From assembly GCA_049663345.1 (NCBI GenBank), contig JBATDG010000108.1, positions 54,231 to 118,230 on the forward strand: a stretch of DNA of 64,000 nt, written 5' to 3'. The stretch comes from SZUA-365 sp049663345 (GTDB lineage Bacteria > Bacteroidota > Ignavibacteria > SZUA-365). Position 1 is the first letter of the stretch; each line of letters starts with the position of its first letter. Position numbers and translations under genes: made by a program. The notes beneath the pieces are model-generated. The model saw nothing but the letters and a program-made list of their open reading frames with translations, was not told the DNA's origin and ran no database searches. Positions 47,254 to 56,874 of the stretch are shown here, piece after piece.

Positions 47254-50200
47254 TTATTTCATGAGGAGCATTTGACGGGAAAGGGTTGATCCGTTGACCG
47301 TGAGTCTTGCGATGTAAACTCCCGAAGGGAGCAGTACTCCTGCTTTTCCACTGCCATCCCAGGTTGCAAGATGGGAGCCCTGCGCCTGCCAGCCGGAAAC
47401 CAATGTAGCCACTTCACGGCCGAGAGCATCGTGTACCGTCAGAGATACGGTTCCGGCATCACGGAGTGAGTAATGCAATGTGGTCGAGGGGTTGAAAGGA
47501 TTGGGGTAATTCTGATCCAACTGCGCGGTCGTACTGATCGGCATTTCTTCCACTGTAACAGGACGGGTTCCGCTGCGGAACCAGAGCGGCCAGGTGCCTG
47601 ATGCAATAAATCCCTGAGGGTTGCCGATGGCAGTGACACCATCCGCAGCGACCGAAATATTGTATATGACGTCAATCCCCTGATCAGATACAACGAAGGA
47701 GATCATGCCGTCATTGCCCGAATAGCTGGGGAAGCCGAATGTGTTTCGAGGCAAAGATGCAATTACTTTCGGCTCGCCGGCGTTAGCATCCATTGCCATG
47801 ACGTAGGATGTTCCGAGCAGAGGAAATTGGGCGTCAAACGTAATAACCGTTCTCTTGGTTTTTGCGAAAGTCGGATTCCCCAGATTCATCGTCGGGTCCT
47901 GAGGGAAAATTCGGCTGTTGCGACCACTTCCATAGGTGTTGCCCGCATTATCCCACACATCCATGACGTTGATATCCCAGAATCCATAAACATATCCGCC
48001 GACAGTCATTTCATTATAAGTGTCGAACAAAAGGGATTCATCGTCCAGACTGAACTCCATCATATCGACGTATTGCGCCGTATTCGGAACGGCATCACCT
48101 GTATAGGTAGGAGTAGAAACCTGGAAAGTTTTTGCGACAGGGGCCGGGCCGGAAATATTGATTATATACAATTCCGGATTTTGCATGATAGTAGTAACCG
48201 CGAGCAGATTCTTGTCACGACTGATGGCGATCGAATTCCAGATCTGGGAATTGTCGATGACCTGCTCGTTCGGGTCGCCGACGAGGGAAATCGCATGAAT
48301 ATTATATTCAGAACTGACGAAAACGGCGACGCTGCCGTCATCGGAAATACTTGGGCGGCTCCAGAGTTCGGTAAATGAAACAGAGGCGAAATCCTGATCC
48401 CCGGTGGCGGGAGGAGTAGCAATCCACAGCGGAGCGGGCAGGAAAATATCGGTGTTCGCGAACAGCATCCGATCAATGCCGTTGACTGGCGCGTAATCAC
48501 CTGGCTTGTCTGTGGGTTTACCATCAGTGATACCAACTTGATCGCAGGCTGACGCACATGCCTGTGCTTCGGGTGCAGTATACAACTCCTGTGCTGCCCG
48601 AATGATAGCAAGCCGGTAATCGATGAATCGCGACTGCCGTGTGAGCTTGGTAGTCAGGGCGTTGTATAGGATCTTCTCTGCCTTGTCCCTTCCGATTTGC
48701 TGCGCAAGCAGAAACGCACTGTGGTTGATGATCCCGCTGTTCACATGCACGCCGCCGTTATCCTGCGATTCCGGCATAGTCTGAAACTCGTTCATCTGCT
48801 TCGGCTGCCAACTCCACGCGCCTTGTGAGGCGCCGTTGTGCGGGTCTTCCATGCTTCGCATCGCTCCGTTGGGGAAGTTCGCGGAGACTTTTGTGATGTC
48901 CTCGCCAATCAGCCAATCTTCTCTGTCAACCATCGCTGCGAAAATATCGCTGAATGCTTCGTTCAGCGCTCCGGACTGATTCAGGTACTCAAGAGCTGCC
49001 GTATTCTCGGTTACGCCATGCGTCATTTCGTGCGCAGCCATATCGAGGGACTTTGCGAAAGGATCGAAATCAGCGCCGCCGTTTCCATACGCCATGATCT
49101 GTCCGTTCCAGAACGCATTTTCCATTGAACGTCCACCCTGCGTCACGTTTACCACGGAAATGATGCTGCCGCCCTTTCCATCAATTGAATTCCTGCTGAA
49201 TGTCGTGCGGTAGTAGTCGTAGACGATTGAGGCGAAAAAATGTGCCGATACCGCGGATTGGTCTATCCAGGTATTCGCAGCAGAGGTGATATGACTTACA
49301 GACTGCAGATCGGTGTTGTTGGCAGTGAGGGTTACGATTGTGCCGTAGGTATTGTTGGGAAAAACTGAATTTGCGGCATCAAACATCGGGCGGGTCGCAT
49401 CAATCATGTAATGCGTGCCTTTAGACAGATACGTATCAATGGTGCGGAACTGTCCAAGAAGGTCCTTCGTGCTGGCTTTCGTAGGCCCGTCAGCGCACAC
49501 GGCGTTATATGCTCGAAGGATGTTTCCATTTTCAGCATCAATGAACAGATGCCAGCGTTCGAGTAGATTCGGTGTCGATTCTATGAAATATGCGGCATGA
49601 AGCTTTTTCCCGTCATCGAACCAGCAGCGTTCGGCTATAGTGCGACCTTCGTTTGCAAGCAGGCGCGAATCAGCGGTTGCGGTGTTTCCCTGAGAGAGCG
49701 ATTGGAGGTGTCCGTTGGCAGCAGCAATCGCAGCTTCGGATGAAAGCGTGAAGGTTCCGATCGATGGACGCGAGGCTGGTGTGTATCGCCCCATGAACAG
49801 ATCAAGATCGCCGTTCGCCTGAATTTCGCAGATCACTTCTTTCCCATAAATCGGTGTACCGCCGCGCTGCTGCGCAAAGCGCAGATAGCTGCGGCCGCGT
49901 TCGTCCTGCGTGGAACTTCCGAGTACAAAGGATTCTCCTCCGGCAGGAATGTCCAGCAAGGCAGCAAAGTTTGTAAAGAAGGCGTTTGCGGTTGCAAGGT
50001 GAATGCTGCCGCCCGCAAATGTACTGCGCGAACGCTGCAGCGGAGTTCCACTCAGGTAGATGAGAGCCGTCTCGTCAATGTCCCACCGGGCGTCAAAAGC
50101 CGGGATGGAAGAGGCCAATATATCGTATGCAAGAATCTGTTCAGTCTTCAGCCCGTGAAGCTGCCGCAATTCCCTGCGATTGTTGAGAACCTCATTCGAA

Positions 50201-50385
50201 AGCTGCCACCGCGAAAATGCCGCTCCGATTTTCTCCGCGTTCACGGGACCGGATTGTGTCGATGATCGGTGAGCGTCGATAACGCGTTGCTTGAAAGCTT
50301 GTCCGGCGGCCTGGGAGGGCATAAGCAGAACGCCGCCCAACAGCAGCAGAAAATATATGGAACGCAGGGTACGGTAAATGAGCAT
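47254..50385 (-). CDS. M4 (thermolysin-like) metalloprotease with T9SS sorting domain
   Basis: 1043 aa from the ATG at 50385. A signal peptide (SIYFLLLLGGVLLMPSQAAGQ) precedes an FTP/PepSY propeptide region (residues about 75-295). The M4 catalytic domain has HEMTHGVTENTA (about residue 450) and the third zinc ligand in GALNEAFSDIFAAM, plus VHVNSGIINHSAFLLA. A propeller-like region follows (RPSISDDGSVAVFVS, SLDDESLLFDTYN). The C terminus is a type IX sorting domain (LDQNYPNPFNPSTTLHYSL, ALGREVATLVSG). It is predicted to be secreted, self-activating and cell-surface attached. Confidence 0.93.
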   Translation of the reverse strand: MLIYRTLRSIYFLLLLGGVLLMPSQAAGQAFKQRVIDAHRSSTQSGPVNAEKIGAAFSRWQLSNEVLNNRRELRQLHGLKTEQILAYDILASSIPAFDARWDIDETALIYLSGTPLQRSRSTFAGGSIHLATANAFFTNFAALLDIPAGGESFVLGSSTQDERGRSYLRFAQQRGGTPIYGKEVICEIQANGDLDLFMGRYTPASRPSIGTFTLSSEAAIAAANGHLQSLSQGNTATADSRLLANEGRTIAERCWFDDGKKLHAAYFIESTPNLLERWHLFIDAENGNILRAYNAVCADGPTKASTKDLLGQFRTIDTYLSKGTHYMIDATRPMFDAANSVFPNNTYGTIVTLTANNTDLQSVSHITSAANTWIDQSAVSAHFFASIVYDYYRTTFSRNSIDGKGGSIISVVNVTQGGRSMENAFWNGQIMAYGNGGADFDPFAKSLDMAAHEMTHGVTENTAALEYLNQSGALNEAFSDIFAAMVDREDWLIGEDITKVSANFPNGAMRSMEDPHNGASQGAWSWQPKQMNEFQTMPESQDNGGVHVNSGIINHSAFLLAQQIGRDKAEKILYNALTTKLTRQSRFIDYRLAIIRAAQELYTAPEAQACASACDQVGITDGKPTDKPGDYAPVNGIDRMLFANTDIFLPAPLWIATPPATGDQDFASVSFTELWSRPSISDDGSVAVFVSSEYNIHAISLVGDPNEQVIDNSQIWNSIAISRDKNLLAVTTIMQNPELYIINISGPAPVAKTFQVSTPTYTGDAVPNTAQYVDMMEFSLDDESLLFDTYNEMTVGGYVYGFWDINVMDVWDNAGNTYGSGRNSRIFPQDPTMNLGNPTFAKTKRTVITFDAQFPLLGTSYVMAMDANAGEPKVIASLPRNTFGFPSYSGNDGMISFVVSDQGIDVIYNISVAADGVTAIGNPQGFIASGTWPLWFRSGTRPVTVEEMPISTTAQLDQNYPNPFNPSTTLHYSLRDAGTVSLTVHDALGREVATLVSGWQAQGSHLATWDGSGKAGVLLPSGVYIARLTVNGSTLSRQMLLMK

Positions 50386-50445
50386 GGCGAACTCCGGCAA
50401 TCATTAATGATGGAAACAGCTCGAACGGTCGATTGGGGTGCTCGA

Positions 50446-50919
50446 TCAATCTTTTATGGAAATGACAGTCTGGATGTTTTCCCAGACGATGTCGCGAAGC
50501 TTCCTGACCGCAGATGGTACGGTAGTGTCGTCACCGTGAATTCCGGGCCAGGTGTATACGTAAACGACATCGTCAGATACTACTTCCAGCGAAGTGGTCA
50601 TATTTCCGGTTTCCTGCTGACGAATGTTCGCAGGATTCTCTCGATATATTTTGGAAAGCAATTCGCGGTATTTCTTCGATTCAATTTTTCCGATAGTGGT
50701 GGATTTCTCACGGGATCCCCCATGACCGGTCCACCGCGTGACCTCGCCGTCGGCGAGGATCGAATACCCGGAGGACATGCCGCTGAAGCCGCCTCCCGAG
50801 GAATAATGAATTACCGTAAGTGGGAAATGCTGTTCAGACGCAGTGTCGCGGCAGGAACAGCAGCCGGCAAACAGGATTGCCGCCAAGATCAGGATTAAAT
50901 GAAGTTTATTTTTTCGCAT
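50446..50919 (-). CDS. small lipoprotein of unknown function
   Basis: 157 aa. N terminus MRKNKLHLILILAAILFAGCCSC gives a lipobox LFAGC, with two more Cys just after. The mature part is short and beta-rich (YSILADGEVTRWTGHGGSREKS, IESKKYRELLSKIYRENPANI). It resembles the loosely defined group of small Bacteroidota lipoproteins with a GEV.RW pattern, but I name no family. It lies between the T9SS repeat protein and the protease on the same strand; a co-transcript is likely. Confidence 0.65.
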   Translation of the reverse strand: MRKNKLHLILILAAILFAGCCSCRDTASEQHFPLTVIHYSSGGGFSGMSSGYSILADGEVTRWTGHGGSREKSTTIGKIESKKYRELLSKIYRENPANIRQQETGNMTTSLEVVSDDVVYVYTWPGIHGDDTTVPSAVRKLRDIVWENIQTVISIKD

Positions 50920-50930
50920 GATTAATGGAA

Positions 50931-50959
50931 AGGCAGGCGGACGAAGTGTCCGCCTGCCT
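50931..50959 (-). terminator. long perfect hairpin downstream of the repeat protein gene
   Basis: 12-bp perfect stem (50931-50942 with 50948-50959) and a 5-nt loop, just after the stop codon of the minus-strand gene above it. The T run is weak, so it may attenuate rather than fully end transcription into the lipoprotein and protease genes. Confidence 0.6.
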
Positions 50960-50967
50960 ACCGGATG

Positions 50968-53900
50968 TTATTTTGTGACGATCATGCGCGCACTGCGGCT
51001 TGCACCGTCCACGGCAAGATTGTACATGTAGACGCCTGCGGGGAGTGCCGGCATCGAGACACGCACGGTATAGCTGCCGGACTGATGCGAGCCGTCAAGC
51101 AGCGTCGCGACCAGACGTCCGGCCATGTCATACAGTCGCAGTGAAATCTGAGCCTGATGTGAGAGATCAAAACGGATGCTTGTTCCTGCTTCCGCATTGA
51201 ACGGGTTGGGATAATTCTGATGCAGAGCAATATCGCTCACAGCAGCAGGGGTGTATTCGATAGATGTCACGACATCAACGAAATCATCCTCATCGCGCGG
51301 CAGGAGTTTCCAGTTCAGGAAAGCGAAATACATGATGCCCTGGACACTCTTGATGCTCGTGCCGACATTCAGGAAAATCAGCCCGGTATCAGTTGAATCC
51401 GTGGTGTACACGTTGTCCCAGGTTCCGGCATCATCGATGCGCATGTCGCCGGAACCGTCTGTAACGAGGAATTCACCGAAATCCTTTCCAGCTGCAGCGT
51501 CGGCATTAATCGACGTGACTGTCAGGTTTTCGAATTTCACGAGCATTCCCTCGTATGATTCTGCAACAGGATCGCCGTCAGGGACCACCCCGTTTGTAAA
51601 AGCAGAGGTCTGAAGAAGCACTGCGTCAGGCTGGGCGACGTTGCCGTTCCTGGCATCGATAACCACATCCTTGAGCTGAGTGATTCCATAGCGCTCGTCA
51701 ACTGTGCCGGTGACGGAGAGATCGTCGCCAAGCGCCAGGCCTTCGTTCTTTATGGTGCTGGAATAAATCTGGATTGCACTCCACGGATTGGTATCATCCT
51801 GGATGAAGTACATGCCGATGTTCGCGCCAGCGGTCAATACACCGCGCGTGCTGATGCTCTTGAAGCCGGTGCTTCCCGAGCGTCCGTCGCTGTAAGGAGT
51901 GTACTGGATATCGCGAATGCGGATGTTTCCGTCACGCACGATGAAGAAGGGAAGCGGTCCGTTGAGATCGGCAGGATAGGCTGCAACGTCGCCGTCATTA
52001 TCCGTTGCTTCGATGTAATACCAAACCACATCTCCATCGGCCATTGCAGGAATGACGCCCGTTGCGGTGGTGGTGCCGGCATCGTAGGTCATGCCCATCG
52101 TCAGGGCATTGCCGCCCTCTGTGCCGTAATAAAGAGTGACCTGGTCGATCGTGCCGCCTTCGTTCGAATCCACCACATCGCAGGTAACGGTGACGTCATC
52201 GCTGCTGGTGGGGATTCCCTTGTCACGTGCAAGTTTGCTGATTACCGGAGGATTTACGGCCTTGCCGACGTTGACGAAATCGGCTGCGGTGCGCGGTTCC
52301 AGCTTGTAGTAGGTGAAGCTGAAATACATCACGCCGGTCACGGATTCAATGGTCGTGCCAACAGCAAGGAAAGTCTTGTCTGTCTGGAGAGGATCATTCG
52401 TGTAGACAGTTTTCCACGTACCGTTGTCGTCAATGCGCATGTCGCCGCTGCCGTCGTTGACAAGCACCTCACCGAAGTTGCCTGAGGGGGCGTCTGCGTT
52501 GCTGCTGGCCACGCTAAGCGAATTGAATATCGTGAGCATTCCTTCCCATTGCTCGGCCCAGAGATTACCGTCCTTAACAATGAGATTTTCAAAAATACCT
52601 GTAGTCAGATCGACAGGGGCGGGAGTGGTAACCATCCCGTGGTCTTCTGTGAGGGTCGCGCTGCGAAGGGCAGTGACGTTGTAGCGCTCTTCGACGGTAC
52701 CAGTGACTGTGACATCCTGACCTGTGACCAGACCGGTGATGCTCGCGTCGCCGCGCAGCATAAGTCCGCTCCACGGGGCTGTATCATCCTGAATGAAGGT
52801 CATGCCAAGATCGGCTGCACCACCAATAACTGTGCCGCGGATGGTCACAACACCGCCGATAGCGCCGGAATTGCCGTTCTTGTATGGCGTGTAAGTGATG
52901 TCGCTGATGCGGAGGCCTCCGTCATGTACAATGTAGAATGGCTTTCCTGAAACGATATCGCCCGGGAATGCTACGGTTTCATTGTCGTTATCGGTCGCCT
53001 GAATGTAATACCATACGATTGAGGCGTCCGCCTGTGCGGGAATCTGACCGACTGCTGACTTGCTGACGGCGTCGTATGTCATTGTGACCTGGCCCTGCTC
53101 AACATCGGTTCCATTGTCATGCACACCCCATACCAGGTTGACCATGGTGATCGAGCCGTCAGGGTTGCTGTCTTCGACGTCGCAGGACACGGTGACGAGA
53201 TCCGTCGAAGTCGGGATGACAATATCGCGCATCAGATTGCTGATAATCGGAGGGAAGGATCCGAGAGCGATGTCGCCGGGATAAATCGGGGCGATCACGA
53301 TTCCCTGACCTGAACTTGAGATGACACCGCGGATAGCACTCAGAGTGGTTCCCGGCGCTGGCGGAGCCCAGGTGGGATCAAAGCCCTGTGATCCGCCGCG
53401 GAAATAAACACTCTGATCGTAGACACCGATGCTGTTGCCCTGACCGTCTGTGATAGTCCAGGTGTATCGCCCGGTGGAGGTGTTTTGCGTAACCGATCCA
53501 ACGGACGCACCTTCGATCACGACATAGGCACCTTCCCACTGCTGTCCGGATGCGATTCCGGTGAGTGGGCCGCCATTGACGAGATCAGAAATTTCGATTT
53601 TTGTGGGATCGGGACGATGACCGAGGTCATCTATGATTTCAACGAGTGCATCGGCATTCCAACCACCCGCGATACCGATTTCGAACTGGGTGGTTGAATA
53701 ATACTGCGTTACGACGCCAGTAAGGCGTACAACATATCCTGTGTCGATTGCAGTCACGAGGATTGCATCAGCCGCAAGCGAATCAGAAGCGCGCACATTG
53801 AGTCCGCTCCACGCGCCGCCGTTCTCATCCATGATGTAGAGAGCAAATGCATTGCCGAGTGCGAAAAGAGGGGAGCCGCCGGGGCTCGACCGCGGTGCAG

Positions 53901-54093
53901 CATAAACAACGCCGGTAACGGTGACTGTATCACCAACGCGCGGCGAGGTGAGGATGCCGGCTGCGAGGGAATCAGGGTCGACTTCCTGTATTTGCTGAAT
54001 TGTCAGCGTATCTGATTTGATCTGCGCCCTCGCCGGCATCGCTGCGAATAGGCAGAGCATGATAGCCGAGAGAATCGGTAAGAATCGTCTCAT
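50968..54093 (-). CDS. repeat-containing secreted protein with T9SS sorting domain
   Basis: 1041 aa from the ATG at 54093, preceded by CAGGAG; signal peptide FLPILSAIMLCLFAAMPARAQ. An N-terminal OB-fold-like module (SPRVGDTVTVTGVVYAA, GGAWSGLNVRAS) is followed by two long repeats of about 330 residues each. Each contains an Ig-like part (SNLMRDIVIPTSTD / SKLARDKGIPTSSD; VVWYYIEATDND) and an OB-like part (GMTFIQDDTAPWSG / GMYFIQDDTNPWSA; VTGTVEERYNVT / VTGTVDERYGIT). The end is a sorting domain (LHQNYPNPFNAEAG, DMAGRLVATLLDG). Likely surface-attached; ligand unknown. Confidence 0.85.
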   Translation of the reverse strand: MRRFLPILSAIMLCLFAAMPARAQIKSDTLTIQQIQEVDPDSLAAGILTSPRVGDTVTVTGVVYAAPRSSPGGSPLFALGNAFALYIMDENGGAWSGLNVRASDSLAADAILVTAIDTGYVVRLTGVVTQYYSTTQFEIGIAGGWNADALVEIIDDLGHRPDPTKIEISDLVNGGPLTGIASGQQWEGAYVVIEGASVGSVTQNTSTGRYTWTITDGQGNSIGVYDQSVYFRGGSQGFDPTWAPPAPGTTLSAIRGVISSSGQGIVIAPIYPGDIALGSFPPIISNLMRDIVIPTSTDLVTVSCDVEDSNPDGSITMVNLVWGVHDNGTDVEQGQVTMTYDAVSKSAVGQIPAQADASIVWYYIQATDNDNETVAFPGDIVSGKPFYIVHDGGLRISDITYTPYKNGNSGAIGGVVTIRGTVIGGAADLGMTFIQDDTAPWSGLMLRGDASITGLVTGQDVTVTGTVEERYNVTALRSATLTEDHGMVTTPAPVDLTTGIFENLIVKDGNLWAEQWEGMLTIFNSLSVASSNADAPSGNFGEVLVNDGSGDMRIDDNGTWKTVYTNDPLQTDKTFLAVGTTIESVTGVMYFSFTYYKLEPRTAADFVNVGKAVNPPVISKLARDKGIPTSSDDVTVTCDVVDSNEGGTIDQVTLYYGTEGGNALTMGMTYDAGTTTATGVIPAMADGDVVWYYIEATDNDGDVAAYPADLNGPLPFFIVRDGNIRIRDIQYTPYSDGRSGSTGFKSISTRGVLTAGANIGMYFIQDDTNPWSAIQIYSSTIKNEGLALGDDLSVTGTVDERYGITQLKDVVIDARNGNVAQPDAVLLQTSAFTNGVVPDGDPVAESYEGMLVKFENLTVTSINADAAAGKDFGEFLVTDGSGDMRIDDAGTWDNVYTTDSTDTGLIFLNVGTSIKSVQGIMYFAFLNWKLLPRDEDDFVDVVTSIEYTPAAVSDIALHQNYPNPFNAEAGTSIRFDLSHQAQISLRLYDMAGRLVATLLDGSHQSGSYTVRVSMPALPAGVYMYNLAVDGASRSARMIVTK

Positions 54094-54112
54094 GCGAATC
54101 ACTCCTGTAGTG

Positions 54113-56257
54113 TTACTTGATGATGACAAATTTGCCACGTTGAATTTCACTTGTATCCAAATTTTCTACTGTGTAAAGGTAGAGTCCGGTCGCGGTCGCC
54201 TGGTCGTTGTCGGTAATCAGATCCCAGGCATGCTCGCCGCCTGAGAAGGTCTGAGTGCCGTCTGCATAGCGAGAAAACCAATCGATGTCGCTTCCGGTGT
54301 ATGTCTCGGATTCGTGCCGGATCGTCTTTACAAGATCTCCGGCCATGGTATAGATGCGGACTTCCGCACGCTGCGGGAGGTTCGCGAAATAGAGCTTGCG
54401 CTCTCGTTCAGAACTGCCGTCCCACATCGCGCTGGCGTAATACGGGTTCGGATACACGAATGGCTCTTTTCCCGCGGCATCGGCAGGGGCAGTGCCGGGC
54501 AGTACCCGCATGGCATTCTGCAGGCGGCTGCTCTCAAGGCTCTCAACGTTGTTGACCGGATCACCGGAATCGAATGCCGTGACTGTGTACACGTACTGCC
54601 AGCCGTTCAGCTGATTCGGTATATCCATGCGATACACGTAATTGGTCGGGTCGCCGGGGAGCTGCAGAGGCTCGGCCAGGCGGACAGCACCGAAGCCGGT
54701 ATTGTAAAAGAGATTGTTGTCCGTTCTGTCGTATTCACCGATCAGCACGAAAGAATTTGAGAGCACGCTGTTCGCATCAAGATCTGCTCCCGCATTCGTG
54801 CGGTAGACCCGGTATCCTTCAAAATCTTTCAGTCCTGAAATCGGGTCAACGGAAACCTCCGAACGATCGTCCCAGAGAACGGTCACTTTCTGATCCCCCG
54901 GAATGACCCGCACGCGAGGAGCCATCGGAGGTGCAGGAAGCACATACCGGGTCAGCTTTCCGTCGCCGTTCAGATCCTCACCGGGGTCAAGCACATTGTT
55001 GCGATTTTTGTCTTCGCCATCATACGCTTGCTGCGCAAAATGCAATCCGCGGAAGAGATTGTTCTTCGCAAGCTGCGTATCGTCGGCAGTCGCGTCGCTG
55101 CCGTATTTTTTCGCGGCAACAATAGCGAAGACGATGTTGATGCTTTCACCCGGTTCGATGCGGCGGAATGGGCCCGTCGTCAGAAGGGAGGAGCGATTCG
55201 AAGGACTGCGCAGATTGCTGTATTCGGTAGCCGGCAAGCCGCTTGCCATTTTCTCGTATCGCTCGCGATCGTTTTCAGGACTGAAATAGATTGGATCGGT
55301 AGTGTTTCGGAATGCCCAGGAGTTGTAGACAACTCGCGCGCCCAGCGAGTCCGTGCCATCCAGCTTCATTTTGAATTTCTGAATGGGGTCGCTGCCGAGC
55401 ACAGCGAGTCCGATATAGCTGTCCGTGAAGCCGGGGTCTCCGTTTACATCGAATTCATAGCACATTCGCAGTGAATCGACGTAACCGTTGCCGCCGCGGT
55501 TGAAGAAAGCAGCGCCGCGCGGTGGACTTATGTTTGTGTTCCGCACCACCATATCCAGCCAGATTCCAGAATAAACGCTGTCGAGCGGTACATCGCTGTC
55601 GTTGGTGATCGAGTAGTTGAGGATCACAAAGTTTTCGGCGAAGGAGAAATTCCATGCATACGTTTCCATATGCACGCTCGCTTTCAGAGGAAAATTGTGT
55701 TCCGGTATTGTGACGGTAGTTCCAGGAATCACCCGATTCGAGTCCGTATAATCAGCGATGAAATCCTGATGGCTCACGGCGTCAGGGGAGAAGAACCTGG
55801 AGTCTGCAAGAGTGGAGCGTTCTTCGGTCCGCGTCCCCATGGCATTGGTGTATTCGAAACCTGCCGCCACATCGCGCACGGAGCTTACATCTACCGCGGC
55901 AGTGGAAACGTTTGGTCCGGTACCTCCGGCGAAAGCGCCGATCCAGAGGCCGCCTTCAAAGATATGCTCGATACCGGACCCCGCCGGATACTCGCAATTC
56001 GGCTGGAACGGCCATTTATTGAAGCCGTGCCCGAGCGTACCGAAATTTGATATGGTAAGACGGAGGCTGCCAACATTGGTGAATTTACTCTCATCATCGT
56101 CGAGAGTTTTTCGAAATACCGATGGGCCTTCGCCTTGCGATTGGGCAAAAGCGACCTGACCGGCAAGCAGCAGGAGATAGATGAGTTTTCTCAAGACAGA
56201 TGGCGTCGTGATAAGTGTATTTTTCAATGGATTCTGAACACAGGAGAGAAGCGGCAT
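54113..56257 (-). CDS. large secreted protein with C-terminal FlgD/T9SS-like domain
   Basis: 714 aa; start uncertain because the hydrophobic signal segment (LIYLLLLAGQVAFAQ) begins only at residue 25, so a TTG at 56194 is possible. The body has EHIFEGGLWIGAFAGG and a domain with WNFSFAENFVILNYSITNDSD. Then comes a PEDLNGDGKL-like GEDLNGDGKLTRY, an Fn3-like domain (PRVRVIPGDQKVTVLWDD), and a closing FlgD-like domain (FVYPNPYYASAMWDG, VRIYTMAGDLVKTI, GLYLYTVEN). It is the first gene of the eight-gene minus-strand run. Families of this kind are common in Ignavibacteria-like genomes but without function. Confidence 0.75.
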   Translation of the reverse strand: MPLLSCVQNPLKNTLITTPSVLRKLIYLLLLAGQVAFAQSQGEGPSVFRKTLDDDESKFTNVGSLRLTISNFGTLGHGFNKWPFQPNCEYPAGSGIEHIFEGGLWIGAFAGGTGPNVSTAAVDVSSVRDVAAGFEYTNAMGTRTEERSTLADSRFFSPDAVSHQDFIADYTDSNRVIPGTTVTIPEHNFPLKASVHMETYAWNFSFAENFVILNYSITNDSDVPLDSVYSGIWLDMVVRNTNISPPRGAAFFNRGGNGYVDSLRMCYEFDVNGDPGFTDSYIGLAVLGSDPIQKFKMKLDGTDSLGARVVYNSWAFRNTTDPIYFSPENDRERYEKMASGLPATEYSNLRSPSNRSSLLTTGPFRRIEPGESINIVFAIVAAKKYGSDATADDTQLAKNNLFRGLHFAQQAYDGEDKNRNNVLDPGEDLNGDGKLTRYVLPAPPMAPRVRVIPGDQKVTVLWDDRSEVSVDPISGLKDFEGYRVYRTNAGADLDANSVLSNSFVLIGEYDRTDNNLFYNTGFGAVRLAEPLQLPGDPTNYVYRMDIPNQLNGWQYVYTVTAFDSGDPVNNVESLESSRLQNAMRVLPGTAPADAAGKEPFVYPNPYYASAMWDGSSERERKLYFANLPQRAEVRIYTMAGDLVKTIRHESETYTGSDIDWFSRYADGTQTFSGGEHAWDLITDNDQATATGLYLYTVENLDTSEIQRGKFVIIK

Positions 56258-56379
56258 TCACTGTCTCTGCCCGCTACACAAAGTAGAAAGGGAGCGGTCA
56301 AAAAGCAAGGTGTGGCTGATATGTGGAAAATGCGCACACAGTCTTATATTACGTTAGAAACCAATCAACGAAGGATGCC

Positions 56380-56790
56380 ATGCAGACGTTTGAACTTGCT
56401 ACAATGATCACATTTCTGGCCATGTACGTTGGGAGCGCGATGCGTGCCATCGCGGCGCCGGATCAGTATCGGGAGAGCGAAATCGCTTTTTACAAGACCG
56501 GTAAGCCCGCTATTTTTGAATTGTTGAGCTTTCTACTCACAGGGGCCGCCTTCGTCCTGTTGATGCTTCATTTCGTTATGGAGAAGGCACATATGTCCCA
56601 GGCTCTTCTTTATGGAATGGTAATTCTCTTCGACATCATGCTGCCATTTCATTTCACGCCGTTTTTCCGCGAACGCATGGCCAGCTCGTTGAAGAAGAAA
56701 ACCGCCTCTCAATATCGCAGTAGTGGACTCAAGCGTCTGGCGATCAGCGCGGTTATCATTCTCCTTCCGATCATTTATCGTTCGATGTGA
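56380..56790 (+). CDS. small integral membrane protein
   Basis: 136 aa from the ATG at 56380, chosen because AAGGA precedes it; an ATG at 56323 is in frame but lies in the promoter region. Hydrophobic segments lie at residues about 5-20, 45-65, 72-90 and 116-133, suggesting four helices. No family is recognised. It is divergent from the secreted protein gene; a TATATT -10 lies at 56345-56350. Function unknown. Confidence 0.6.
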   Translation: MQTFELATMITFLAMYVGSAMRAIAAPDQYRESEIAFYKTGKPAIFELLSFLLTGAAFVLLMLHFVMEKAHMSQALLYGMVILFDIMLPFHFTPFFRERMASSLKKKTASQYRSSGLKRLAISAVIILLPIIYRSM

Positions 56791-56874
56791 TGAGGGGGGA
56801 AGAGATGGGAAGAGGTGGGAAGAGGTCAGGATGTCAAAAGGTCAAAGGGTGAAGGGGAATGAGGGGAATTAAGG
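56791..56874. repeat. purine-rich low-complexity tract
   Basis: About 80 bases of almost pure A/G on the plus strand, with imperfect repeats of GGGAAGAGGT and AGGTCAGGAT. It lies between the ends of two convergent genes. Confidence 0.7.

Noticed and set aside
56791..56874. Short repeats taken as a CRISPR fragment
   Set aside because: Units are imperfect, without spacers of constant length, and no cas genes are present.
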